From: Pseudomonas viridiflava | GTDB taxonomy: Bacteria > Pseudomonadota > Gammaproteobacteria > Pseudomonadales > Pseudomonadaceae | NCBI RefSeq assembly: GCF_900590885.1 | Contig: NZ_UUON01000045.1 | Location: 1 to 64,000 of the forward strand | Direction: 5' to 3' | Length of the DNA stretch: 64,000 nt | Part shown: piece after piece, positions 15,604-25,274 of the stretch | Layout of the letters: every line of letters begins with the position of its first letter | Numbering within the stretch: position 1 is the first letter of the stretch | Notes under the pieces: generated by a model | Seen by the model: only the letters and a program-made list of their open reading frames with translations | Told to the model about the DNA's origin: nothing | The model's database searches: none | Position numbers and translations under genes: made by a program

Positions 15604-16291
15604 GGTACACCGGGGTTTCGGTGGACAGCGACGCCTTGACGGCGTGGGTCATGTCGGTGATCAGCACTTCTTCGCGGTCGTCGCTCAGGGCTTGCAGGGT
15701 GATGGCAACCACTTCTTCGGGCGTGCTTTTCGGCGCCTGCACTTCGGCAACCATGTCGGTGTCGATGTAGGCCGGGTGCACGCCGATCACCAGGGTGTTC
15801 TGCTCGCGCAATTCGCCGCGCAGGCCATTGGTAAGGCCCCACTGGGCGGACTTGGAGGTGCTGTAGCCGCCGGTGCCCGGTGGGCTCAGCCAGCTCAATA
15901 CCGAGAGAATGTTGACCAGCGCGCCGCCGCCTTGCTTGGCCAGGATCGGCGCAAACGCGCGGCTCAGGCGCAGGGTGCCGAAGGTGTTCACGTCAAAGTG
16001 CTGCTGCAGGTTTTCGACGCTGTCTTCGGCCAGTAACGAGCCGTATTTCAGGAAGCCTGCGTTGTTGATCACCACACTGACGTCGCCGCATTGCTCGGCG
16101 GCGCGCTGCACGCTGGCCGGGTCGGTGATGTCGAGGGCAATCGGCGTGCTGCCGGGGATGTTTACGCTGGCCGGGTCACGTGCACCGGCATACACCTTGG
16201 CCGCACCGGCGTGCAGCAATGCGGTGACGAATGCTTTGCCCAGGCCACGATTGGCGCCACTGACCAGTACCACTTTTCCACGAATATCCAT
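15593..16291 (-). CDS. Short-chain dehydrogenase/reductase (SDR)
   Basis: This 232-residue NAD(P)-dependent oxidoreductase has the cofactor motif VSGANRGLGKAFV (TGxxxGxG type), INNAGFLKYG (NAG) and the catalytic Ser plus YSTSK (Tyr-x3-Lys). HPAYIDTDM follows. ATG 16291 is chosen because CGGAG lies 8 bases upstream and the cofactor fold begins at once. It is divergent from an HxlR regulator that probably controls it. The substrate is not predictable. Confidence 0.92.
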   Translation of the reverse strand: MDIRGKVVLVSGANRGLGKAFVTALLHAGAAKVYAGARDPASVNIPGSTPIALDITDPASVQRAAEQCGDVSVVINNAGFLKYGSLLAEDSVENLQQHFDVNTFGTLRLSRAFAPILAKQGGGALVNILSVLSWLSPPGTGGYSTSKSAQWGLTNGLRGELREQNTLVIGVHPAYIDTDMVAEVQAPKSTPEEVVAITLQALSDDREEVLITDMTHAVKASLSTETPVYLNR

Positions 16292-16349
16292 GATGCGCTC
16301 CGGAGCAAAAATTAGGTTTAATGATGAAACCGTTTTTATCCTGTGCCTG

Positions 16350-16370
16350 TTGGTCCTATAATGCAACCAA
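16350..16370. promoter_or_regulatory. Putative HxlR operator spanning a -10 box
   Basis: TTGGT (16350-16354) and ACCAA (16366-16370) form an inverted repeat around TATAAT (16357-16362), which is a perfect -10 hexamer on the plus strand. It lies in the 106-bp divergent region between the SDR and HxlR genes. Binding here would repress the regulator and could affect both promoters. Confidence 0.45.
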
Positions 16371-16397
16371 ATTTTTCAGAGCCTGGAGGGCCCGACG

Positions 16398-16832
16398 ATG
16401 AAACGCAAATGCCTGGAAGGCGATGGCTGCCCGGTTGCCCGTGCCCTGGACGTCGTGGGTGACTGGTGGACGCTGTTGATCATCCGCGACGCGTTTGCCG
16501 GGGTGACGCGCTTCGGTGATTTCCAGAGACACCTGGGCGTGGCGAAAAATATCCTCGCCACGCGTCTCAAGGACATGGTCGAGCAAGGCCTGCTGCACAC
16601 CAGCGAAGTGGGCGCGCGCAGCGAGTACCAATTGACCGACAAGGGCCGCGCGCTGATGCCGGTGCTGGTCACCCTGGCGCAGTGGGGCCAGGCGTTCACG
16701 GAGCCTGAGGGGACCGGCGCCTGCGTGCTGGATGCGCGTTCGCTCAAGCCGTTGCGCCAGGTCGAGATCCTGGCCGAGGACGGTCGTGTGCTGGGTATCG
16801 AAGATATCGTTACACAAGCGCCAGTGGCCTGA
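16398..16832 (+). CDS. HxlR-family transcriptional regulator
   Basis: This 144-residue winged-helix regulator has the family start KCLEGDGCPVARALDVVGDW, then WTLLIIRDAFAGVTRFGDFQ and LGVAKNILATRLKDMVEQGL. The N-terminal cysteines (KC and GC) occur in redox- or electrophile-sensing HxlR members. It is divergent from the SDR, which is a common pairing (aldehyde or quinone detoxification). GGAGG (16383-16388 region) precedes the ATG. Confidence 0.92.
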   Translation: MKRKCLEGDGCPVARALDVVGDWWTLLIIRDAFAGVTRFGDFQRHLGVAKNILATRLKDMVEQGLLHTSEVGARSEYQLTDKGRALMPVLVTLAQWGQAFTEPEGTGACVLDARSLKPLRQVEILAEDGRVLGIEDIVTQAPVA

Positions 16833-16885
16833 TGCGGCGCAGGCGCTAGACTCAAGAAACCGCCTGCCGGCAGAAGGGATATCGC

Positions 16886-18574
16886 TTGAGCGCCGATTTC
16901 GAGAGCAAGACCACGTTTCAAGGGTTGACCTTCAAGCTGTATCGCGGAGAGGGCGCCGCCTTGCTCGCGTTTGACCTGGCGCCGGACCTGGCCACCCCCG
17001 AATTTGTCGGCTTCAGCATCGAAGTGCGCTACCCCGGCGCCGATCATTGGGGTGTGCTGCACAACCGCCTGCACTTCGACTACCCGCCCACGCCGCAGCG
17101 GCCGCGTACCTTTCCTTCCACCGAGGCGCCATTCCAGAAATTCCGCTGGATCCATGTGCCCAGCGAGGTCCTGCCGGGGCTGTTCCGTTACCGCGTCACA
17201 GCCTGCTACATGCAGGCCGACGGCACGCTGCGCAAGGGCGTCAGTGTGGACGCGCAGGTGTCTCTGGAAGCGCAAACCATCAGTCAGTTTGTGAATATCG
17301 GCTTTACTCGGGGCTTTGCCTCGTCCCAGGCCTACGGCGATCGTTTCGACAATGAAACCCGCATCCTGCCGCCAGCGCGTTCCGCCCCCAGGGCCTACCT
17401 GGACCTGGACATGGCGCCCTTCGAACGCAATTACCAATGGCTGGGTTTCGAAGCGCGGCAATTGATTCTGCAGGTGCTGGAACAAGTCGCCAGCGACCCC
17501 GGGCTAACCCTCGACGCGTTGATCTACGAGAGCAAGGAACCGGACATCCTGCGCCGCCTGGAGCAGCTCGGCCCACGCCTGCGCGCGATCATCGACGACC
17601 ATGGCGAACAGGGCGCCACCGACAGCTGCGAAAGCCTCAGCGCCGCACGTTTGAGTGCCGCCGGTGCGCAGGTCAAGCGCCTGCACTTCTCCAGCCAGCA
17701 GCACAACAAGGTGTTGATCGTGCGCCGCGAAGGCAAGGCCATTCGAGTGCTCGGCGGCTCCACCAACTTTGCCCTGCGTGGCCTGTATATCCAGGCCAAT
17801 AACGTGCTGCTGTTTGATGATGAAACCGTGGCGGGCAAGTTCGGCGAAGTGTTCGACGCCTACTGGACGGCACCTGCGGCGTTTCGCAAAAATCCGCTGT
17901 CGCAGCAATGGTGGGTGGTGCGCGACGAGCCCGGCTCCAGGGTGTCGCTGTGCTTCGCGCCGCATGCCGACAGCGCGTTGTCCCTGGACCCCATCGCCAC
18001 CAGCATCGAACAGGCCACCAGTTCGGTGCTGTATTCCATCGTGTTTCTCAACCTGATCAACGGCAAGGTGCGCACCGCGCTGGATGAGTTGATGCAGCGC
18101 GCGCTGTTTTCCTACGGCGTGGCCCAGCGCACCGGTAAGCTGGCGCTACGCAAGCCGGACGGTTCGGTGGGGTTGTTGCCGTTTGCGTTCCTGGCCAGCA
18201 ATGCCCCGGCGCCGTTCAGGGCCGAATGGTCGGGCAATGCCGGGAACATGGTGCACAACAAGTTTGTGGTCACCGACTTCAACGGCGCCAACCCCACGGT
18301 GTACACCGGGTCATCCAACCTGGGCGGGGGCGGGGAGAAGAACAACGGCGACCACCTGATCCGCATCGAAGACCGCAAGGTTGCCGTGGTGTATGCCATC
18401 GAGGCGTTGCGCCTGTTCGACCATTTCCATTTTCGCGTCAATGCCAGCAAGCCGGGCGCGCTGCAAACCCTGCGCCTGGCCAAGCCGCCGGCGGCGGGTG
18501 AGAAACCCTGGTTCGACGCCTATTACCGCCAAGGCCATGTGAAGGCGCGGGACCGCGAGTTGTTCGTCAAGTAG
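16886..18574 (+). CDS. Phospholipase D-like protein
   Basis: This 562-residue protein has two HKD-type half sites. The first, SQQHNKVLIVRREG with GGSTNFALRG, has the H-x-K pair but no Asp at the usual position. The second, MVHNKFVVTDFNG with YTGSSNLGG, is complete. Such proteins act on phosphodiesters (lipid or nucleic acid). The N-terminal ~150 residues form a separate beta-rich domain. No signal peptide is seen. The start is a TTG (16886-16888) behind AGAAGG. The gene ends inside the tail of a truncated TetR gene. Confidence 0.85.
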   Translation: MSADFESKTTFQGLTFKLYRGEGAALLAFDLAPDLATPEFVGFSIEVRYPGADHWGVLHNRLHFDYPPTPQRPRTFPSTEAPFQKFRWIHVPSEVLPGLFRYRVTACYMQADGTLRKGVSVDAQVSLEAQTISQFVNIGFTRGFASSQAYGDRFDNETRILPPARSAPRAYLDLDMAPFERNYQWLGFEARQLILQVLEQVASDPGLTLDALIYESKEPDILRRLEQLGPRLRAIIDDHGEQGATDSCESLSAARLSAAGAQVKRLHFSSQQHNKVLIVRREGKAIRVLGGSTNFALRGLYIQANNVLLFDDETVAGKFGEVFDAYWTAPAAFRKNPLSQQWWVVRDEPGSRVSLCFAPHADSALSLDPIATSIEQATSSVLYSIVFLNLINGKVRTALDELMQRALFSYGVAQRTGKLALRKPDGSVGLLPFAFLASNAPAPFRAEWSGNAGNMVHNKFVVTDFNGANPTVYTGSSNLGGGGEKNNGDHLIRIEDRKVAVVYAIEALRLFDHFHFRVNASKPGALQTLRLAKPPAAGEKPWFDAYYRQGHVKARDRELFVK

Positions 18575-18863
18575 CGGCGGGAGCGCCGTCCACCCCTTGA
18601 TGGAGCAGCGGCTTGAGCAAGTCGATCACTACCTGTGGGTCGGTTTTGGCCAGGGTCTTGGCGATCACTTCGTCGAACAGCTGTTCCTTGGAGTCGAAGT
18701 AGCGTTGGATCAACATCAAGGTCACCCCTGCATCCGCCGCGATCTCACTCAACCCGGCGGCCTCATAGCCCGACTGGGCAAACGCTTTGCGCGCGGACAA
18801 CAAAATGGTATCGCGGGTAACGACGGCGTCGCGCCGGCGTGGAATCGGGTTGGGCATTGGCAT
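18567..18863 (-). CDS. TetR-family regulator, C-terminally truncated
   Basis: This 98-residue protein has the TetR DNA-binding half: RDTILLSARKAFAQSGYEAA, GLSEIAADAGVTLMLIQRYF and DSKEQLFDEVIAK. Family members have about 190-210 residues, and the ligand-binding half is missing here. The frame ends LLHQGVDGAPAAT inside the 3' end of the phospholipase D-like gene, overlapping it by 8 bases. It is either a degraded regulator or an unusually short DNA-binding protein. It lies downstream of the alpha/beta hydrolase gene on the same strand. Confidence 0.7.
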   Translation of the reverse strand: MPMPNPIPRRRDAVVTRDTILLSARKAFAQSGYEAAGLSEIAADAGVTLMLIQRYFDSKEQLFDEVIAKTLAKTDPQVVIDLLKPLLHQGVDGAPAAT

Positions 18864-18921
18864 CCTGACCTGGCTGGAAACTGAAAGCGCGCCACGGCGG
18901 CGCGCCGACAGGGTACAGGGT

Positions 18922-19764
18922 CTATTTGCTATCGAGGAAGCCCAATACGGCCGCATTGAACAGCGCCGGGTCTTGCAGGAAGGCAAAGTGGCTGGTGTTC
19001 GGCAGAATCAGCAGGCCGGCACCGGGAATGGTCGCCGCCATGTATTCGGTGTGCTCGCGCTTGATCGCTTCGTCATGATCGCCATCGGCAATCAGGATCG
19101 GCGTCTTGATGCTTGCCAGTTGGGCGTCGGTCCAGTTCGGTTGGCTGGCCCACATATGGCTGATCTGTTCCACAAACGCGTCGTACTCTTTAGGCGTCGG
19201 CGACAGCTTGGCGTACTCCTTGCCGGCGCGTTCGATATAGGCGGCGAAGGTCGGGTTTTTTTCCACGCCGTCCTTCACGCCGGAGGTCTGGGTGTTGGCG
19301 GCGAAGGCGAACACCTTGCCGATACGGTCAGGGTGATGCAGCGCCAGGTCGATGCCGATGATGGCGCCGTCGCTCCAGCCGACGATATCGGCGCGGGGGA
19401 TTTTCAGGCTGTCGAGCACGGCTACCACGTCATCGGCCATCAGGCCGTAGCCGAAGGGTTTTTCGTTGCGTGAGCTGCGCCCGTGGCCACGGCTGTCGAG
19501 TGTGATCACGGTGTGCTTGGCCGCCAGGGCCTTGACCTGGTTGCCCCAGTAGTCGGAGTTGGCCAACCCGCCATGCAGCAGCACCACCGGCGAGCCGTGG
19601 CCGGTGCGGGTGTAGTAGAGCTTGACGCCGTTGACGGCGGCGTAGCCGGTTGTTGCTGCGGCCACCGGAGCGGGTGTCGGCGGCAGGGTTTCCCAGCGTT
19701 CGGCGGCCTGGGCCGCAGAAAAAGACAGCATCAGGCAGGCAGCTGCCAAGAGGCGACGTGACAT
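18922..19764 (-). CDS. Exported alpha/beta-fold hydrolase
   Basis: This 280-residue protein has a signal peptide (MSRRLLAAACLMLSFSAAQA). The oxyanion-hole motif is VVLLHGGLANSDYWG, the nucleophile elbow GWSDG, the acid in LIADGDHD and the base in NTSHFAF. The layout fits esterases, lipases and dienelactone hydrolase-like enzymes acting in the periplasm. It lies 58 bases upstream of the truncated TetR gene on the same strand, so the two may have been an operon. The substrate is unknown. Confidence 0.9.
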   Translation of the reverse strand: MSRRLLAAACLMLSFSAAQAAERWETLPPTPAPVAAATTGYAAVNGVKLYYTRTGHGSPVVLLHGGLANSDYWGNQVKALAAKHTVITLDSRGHGRSSRNEKPFGYGLMADDVVAVLDSLKIPRADIVGWSDGAIIGIDLALHHPDRIGKVFAFAANTQTSGVKDGVEKNPTFAAYIERAGKEYAKLSPTPKEYDAFVEQISHMWASQPNWTDAQLASIKTPILIADGDHDEAIKREHTEYMAATIPGAGLLILPNTSHFAFLQDPALFNAAVLGFLDSK

Positions 19765-19925
19765 GGCGATTCCTTTTTGCAGTGATCAATCGAACAGTTG
19801 GCCGTGAACTCTAGCACCGGCTCCGGCGAGATTTGTGGGGCCAGGGTGATTTTGTTCAATACCGTTTTGGATGGGCCTTATACCGTTGTGGCCTCTTCAC
19901 GCGGGATCATAAAAAAGGAACTGCA

Positions 19926-20513
19926 ATGAGCTTGATCATTTCCATGGCGGCCTTCGCCCTGGCCACGTCCATTACCCCAGGACCGGTGAATGTGGTGGCC
20001 CTGAGTTCAGGCGCGCGCTTCGGCTTTGTCGCCAGCCAGAAACACGTGTTTGGCGCCGCCGTCGGCTTCACCTTGCTGCTGGTGCTGATTGGTCTGGGTT
20101 TGCATGAAGTGTTGCTGCGCTTGCCGATCCTCACCCAATTGATCCAGTGGGGCGGGGTCGCCTTTTTGCTGTACATGGCGTGGAAACTGGCAGTGGACGA
20201 CGGCCGCCTGGATGCCGAGGGCACCGCCACGGCGCCGTCGATGCTCTACGGCGCGATCATGCAGTGGCTCAACCCCAAGGCCTGGCTGGCCTGCGTGGCT
20301 GGGATGGGCTTGTTTGTGGCCGATGGCGACGCTGCGCAGGTCTGGCTGTTTGCGAGCCTCTACCTGGTGATCTGCTACCTGTCGGTGGCGTGCTGGGCCT
20401 ACGCCGGCACCTTTCTGCGCCGCTACTTGAGCAACCCTCAGGGCGTGCGGCTGTTCAACCGTTCAATGGCCGCGTTGCTGGTGGCCAGTGTGGGTTATTT
20501 GCTGATGGCTTGA
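19926..20513 (+). CDS. LysE-family amino-acid exporter
   Basis: This 195-residue inner-membrane protein has about six membrane helices. It has the family signature SITPGPVNVVALSSGARFG and the loop MQWLNPKAWLACVAGMGLFV. LysE/RhtB proteins export amino acids or similar metabolites. ATG 19926 is preceded by AAAAAAGGAA. The convergent AraC gene overlaps its 3' end by 59 bases. LysE genes in Pseudomonas often sit beside AraC-type regulators that control them. Confidence 0.92.
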   Translation: MSLIISMAAFALATSITPGPVNVVALSSGARFGFVASQKHVFGAAVGFTLLLVLIGLGLHEVLLRLPILTQLIQWGGVAFLLYMAWKLAVDDGRLDAEGTATAPSMLYGAIMQWLNPKAWLACVAGMGLFVADGDAAQVWLFASLYLVICYLSVACWAYAGTFLRRYLSNPQGVRLFNRSMAALLVASVGYLLMA

Positions 20514-21342
20514 GCCGGTCGCGGTATTGCCCGGGCGTGGCGGCGAAATGCAGCTTGAAGGCACGCTGGAAATGCGCCTGGTCGGCAAACCCGGCGGCCA
20601 GGGCCACATCGGCGATCAGCTCGCCATTGCGCAACTGGCGGCGGGCAAACTGGATGCGTTGGTTGACCAGGAAGGCATGGGGCGTCAGACCACAATATTG
20701 CTTGAACGCGCGGATCAGATACGACGGCGACAGCTCGGCGGCGAGGCAAATGTCCTCAAGCTTCAGGGCCTCGGTGCAGTGTTCGCGGATGTAGTCGGCG
20801 GCGCGCTCCAGCTTGTGGTTAACCTCACGCGGCGGGGTGGGAGAAGGGTTCAGGCGTTGCTGGACGTCACTGAAATAGCTCACCAGCGCGCTCTGTTTCT
20901 GCAGCAGGTCGGCCTGCTCATCCACCAGTAACCGGTACAGCGCCAGCAAGCCGCTGTAGAGCAGCTTGTCCTGGGTGTGGGGCGTGTTGAACGGGCGGTA
21001 ACCCTGGTCGGTGCTGAACCCCAGTTGGTACTGCAAGTCGGTCAGCCACGGCGTGTCGAGGTAGAGCATGTGGTAGGACCAATGCTCGTTGTCGATAGGG
21101 TTGCAGGCGTGCACGTCGCCGGGGTTCATCAACACCACGGTGCCGGCGCCGATCTGGAAGGTCTCGGCGCCGTAGTGGTAATAGCTGCGCCCGGTGGTGA
21201 CGGCGCCGATGGAAAAATGCTCGTGGGCATGGCGGGTGTAGGTGACCTTGCGCCCGTCTTCGATGGTGCGCGCTTCGATGAACGGCAAGCGCTCGTCGCG
21301 CCAGAAACGCGGCGAGGGGGATGCGGTGTTGTGCATTGACAT
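20455..21342 (-). CDS. AraC-family transcriptional regulator
   Basis: This 295-residue protein has an N-terminal cupin (RHAHEHFSIGAVTTGRSYYH, then MNPGDVHACNP). Two C-terminal helix-turn-helix motifs follow: LAAELSPSYLIRAFKQYCGL, then IADVALAAGFADQAHFQRAF, closing with HFAATPGQYRDRL. The type is common beside LysE exporters and is probably the regulator of the convergent lysE-like gene. The last ~20 residues lie within the overlap of the two genes. Confidence 0.9.
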   Translation of the reverse strand: MSMHNTASPSPRFWRDERLPFIEARTIEDGRKVTYTRHAHEHFSIGAVTTGRSYYHYGAETFQIGAGTVVLMNPGDVHACNPIDNEHWSYHMLYLDTPWLTDLQYQLGFSTDQGYRPFNTPHTQDKLLYSGLLALYRLLVDEQADLLQKQSALVSYFSDVQQRLNPSPTPPREVNHKLERAADYIREHCTEALKLEDICLAAELSPSYLIRAFKQYCGLTPHAFLVNQRIQFARRQLRNGELIADVALAAGFADQAHFQRAFKLHFAATPGQYRDRLKPSANNPHWPPATRPLNG

Positions 21343-21407
21343 GGCGGTGGGTCCATCCCTTGGCAGAACGAGCGATGATCATTGCACACAGCGCCGGGCC
21401 CGTCAGC

Positions 21408-21515
21408 TTAGAAGTCCCATCGGGTCGCCAACTGCAGGCTGCGGGGTTCGCCGTAGAACCCGGTGCTGACGTTGTTCAGGCCGGTGCGGGGGATGTTCGG
21501 CTTGGCATCAATGGG
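21408..21515 (-). pseudogene. C-terminal remnant of a TonB-dependent receptor
   Basis: The minus strand reads PIDAKPNIPRTGLNNVSTGF, then YGEPRSLQLATRWDF and a stop at 21408-21410. This is the last barrel strand pair of a TonB receptor, with the terminal Phe required for barrel assembly. In-frame TAA at 21516-21518 lies immediately upstream, at the edge of a half REPIN. The rest of the ~700-residue protein is gone. Confidence 0.65.
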
Positions 21516-21557
21516 TTAACTGACACTCCCTCATCGGGGGCAAGCCCCCCTCGCACA
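21516..21557. repeat. Half REPIN next to the receptor remnant
   Basis: ACTGACACTCCCTCATC followed by GGGGGCAAGCCCCCCTCGCA resembles the right half of the full REPIN at 29028-29121 (CTGACA... GGGGGCAAGCCCCCTCCCAC), with two differences. The left arm is missing. Confidence 0.6.
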
Positions 21558-21573
21558 TTTTGCCCGTGTCTGG

Positions 21574-23175
<1,602 letters not shown>

Positions 23176-23176
23176 C

Positions 23177-24196
23177 TCATTTCCTCGGGTCGAAGGCATC
23201 GCGAGCGGACTCGCCGATAAACACCAGCAAACTCAACATGATCGCCAGCACGGCAAAGGCACTCATGCCCAGCCACGGCGCTTGCAGGTTGGATTTGCCC
23301 TGGGCCACCAGTTCACCCAGCGACGGTGAGCCGGCGGGCAGGCCGAAGCCGAGGAAGTCCAGGGCGGTGAGGGTGCCGATGGCGCCGGTGAGAATGAACG
23401 GCATGAAGGTCATGGTCGAAACCATGGCATTGGGCAGGATGTGGCGGAACATGATCGCGCCGTTCTGCATGCCCAGCGCTCGCGCTGCGCGCACGTATTC
23501 GAGGTTGCGCCCGCGCAGGAACTCGGCGCGCACCACGTCCACCAGGCTCATCCACGAGAACAGCAGCATGATTCCCAGCAGCCACCAGAAGTTCGGCTGC
23601 ACGAAGCTGGCGAGGATGATCAGCAGGTACAGCACCGGCAGCCCGGACCAGATCTCCAGGAAGCGCTGCCCGGCCAGATCGACCCAGCCGCCATAGAAGC
23701 CCTGCAAGGCGCCGGCGATTACGCCGATGATCGAGCTGAGTACGGTCAGGGTCAGGGCAAACAGCACCGACACCCGGAAGCCATAGATCACCCGCGCCAG
23801 CACGTCGCGGCCCTGGTCATCGGTGCCCAGCAGGTTGACGCCTGACGGCGGCGCGGGGGCCGGCACCTTGAGGTCGTAGTTGATGCTCTGGTAGCTGAAC
23901 GGGATCGGCGCCCACAGCGTCCAGGCGTCTTTGGCCTTGAGCAACTCCTGGATATACGGGCTCTTGTAGTTGGCCTCCAGCGGGAATTCGCCGCCAAAGG
24001 TGGTCTCCGGGTAACGCTTGAGCGCGGGGAAGTACCAGTCGCCGTCGTAGTGCACGGCCAGCGGTTTGTCGTTGGCGATCAGCTCGGCGCCCAGGCTCAG
24101 CCCGAACAGGACCAGGAACAGCCACAGCGACCACCAGCCACGCTTGTTGGCCTTGAAACGCTCGAACCGGCGGCGATTGAGGGGGGACAGGTTCAT
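23177..24196 (-). CDS. nppC: Peptide ABC transporter permease (YejE/NppC type)
   Basis: This 339-residue inner-membrane permease has an N-terminal helix (WWSLWLFLVLFGLSLGAELI), a long periplasmic loop containing YPETTFGGEF, and then the DppC-like core. The EAA-type loop is EYVRAARALGMQNGAIMFRH, followed by DFLGFGLPAGSPSLGEL. The long first loop is typical of YejE. It starts 1 base after the stop of nppB and ends 1 base before nppD, so translation is coupled. Confidence 0.93.
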   Translation of the reverse strand: MNLSPLNRRRFERFKANKRGWWSLWLFLVLFGLSLGAELIANDKPLAVHYDGDWYFPALKRYPETTFGGEFPLEANYKSPYIQELLKAKDAWTLWAPIPFSYQSINYDLKVPAPAPPSGVNLLGTDDQGRDVLARVIYGFRVSVLFALTLTVLSSIIGVIAGALQGFYGGWVDLAGQRFLEIWSGLPVLYLLIILASFVQPNFWWLLGIMLLFSWMSLVDVVRAEFLRGRNLEYVRAARALGMQNGAIMFRHILPNAMVSTMTFMPFILTGAIGTLTALDFLGFGLPAGSPSLGELVAQGKSNLQAPWLGMSAFAVLAIMLSLLVFIGESARDAFDPRK

Positions 24197-24197
24197 C

Positions 24198-25274
24198 TCA
24201 ATGCTCCCGGCTGGCGAAGTCGATACGCGGATCGACCAGGGTGTAGGTGAGGTCGCCGATCAGTTTCACGATCAGCCCCAACAGGGTGAAGATAAACAGT
24301 GTGCCGAACACCACCGGGTAGTCGCGGTTGATCGCCGCTTCAAAGCTCATCAGGCCCAGGCCGTCGAGGGAGAAGATCACTTCCACCAGCAACGAGCCGG
24401 TGAAGAAAATCCCGATAAACGCCGAGGGGAAACCGGCGATCACCAGCAGCATCGCATTGCGGAACACGTGGCCATAGAGCACGCGGTGGTTGGTCAGGCC
24501 CTTGGCCTTGGCGGTGACCACATATTGCTTGTTGATCTCGTCGAGAAAGCTGTTTTTGGTCAGCAGGGTCATGGTCGCGAAGTTGCCGATCACCAGCGCG
24601 GTGATCGGCAGCGCCAGGTGCCAGAAGTAGTCGAGGATCTTGCCGCTCCAGCTCAACTCGTCGAAGTTGTTGGACGTGAGCCCGCGCAACGGGAACCAGT
24701 CGAAATAACTGCCCCCGGCAAACACCACGATCAGCAGGATCGCAAACAGGAACGCCGGGATCGCATAACCGACGATGATCGCCGAGCTGGTCCACACATC
24801 AAAATGGCTGCCGTGCCGCGTGGCCTTGGCGATCCCCAGGGGGATCGACACCAGGTACATGATCAGCGTGCTCCATAACCCGAGGGAGATGGACACCGGC
24901 ATCTTTTCCTTGATCAGGTCGATGACCTTGGCATCGCGGAAGAAACTGTCGCCAAAGTCCAGGCGGGCGTAGTTCTTGACCATGATCCACAAGCGTTCCG
25001 GCGCCGATTTGTCGAAGCCGTACATCTTCTCGATTTCCTTGATCAGCGCCGGGTCCAGGCCCTGGGCGCCACGGTAGCTGCTGGAACCGGCCACTGACAC
25101 CTCGGCGCCACCGCCGGCAATGCGGCTGGTGGCGCCTTCGAAGCCTTCGAGCTTGGCGATCATCTGTTCCACCGGGCCACCGGGGGCTGCCTGGATGATG
25201 ACGAAGTTGATCAGCAGGATCCCGAACAGCGTAGGGATGATCAGCAACAGGCGGCGAACAATATAGGCCAGCAT
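24198..25274 (-). CDS. nppB: Peptide ABC transporter permease (YejB/NppB type)
   Basis: This 358-residue permease starts with the DppB-like helix MLAYIVRRLLLIIPTLFGIL followed by INFVIIQAAPGGPVEQM. A periplasmic insert includes SYRGAQGLDPALIKEIEKMY. The EAA loop is VVTAKAKGLTNHRVLYGHVF, and the C-terminus is TYTLVDPRIDF. It forms the channel with the YejE-type partner. Its start directly abuts the stop of the binding-protein gene nppA2. Confidence 0.93.
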   Translation of the reverse strand: MLAYIVRRLLLIIPTLFGILLINFVIIQAAPGGPVEQMIAKLEGFEGATSRIAGGGAEVSVAGSSSYRGAQGLDPALIKEIEKMYGFDKSAPERLWIMVKNYARLDFGDSFFRDAKVIDLIKEKMPVSISLGLWSTLIMYLVSIPLGIAKATRHGSHFDVWTSSAIIVGYAIPAFLFAILLIVVFAGGSYFDWFPLRGLTSNNFDELSWSGKILDYFWHLALPITALVIGNFATMTLLTKNSFLDEINKQYVVTAKAKGLTNHRVLYGHVFRNAMLLVIAGFPSAFIGIFFTGSLLVEVIFSLDGLGLMSFEAAINRDYPVVFGTLFIFTLLGLIVKLIGDLTYTLVDPRIDFASREH

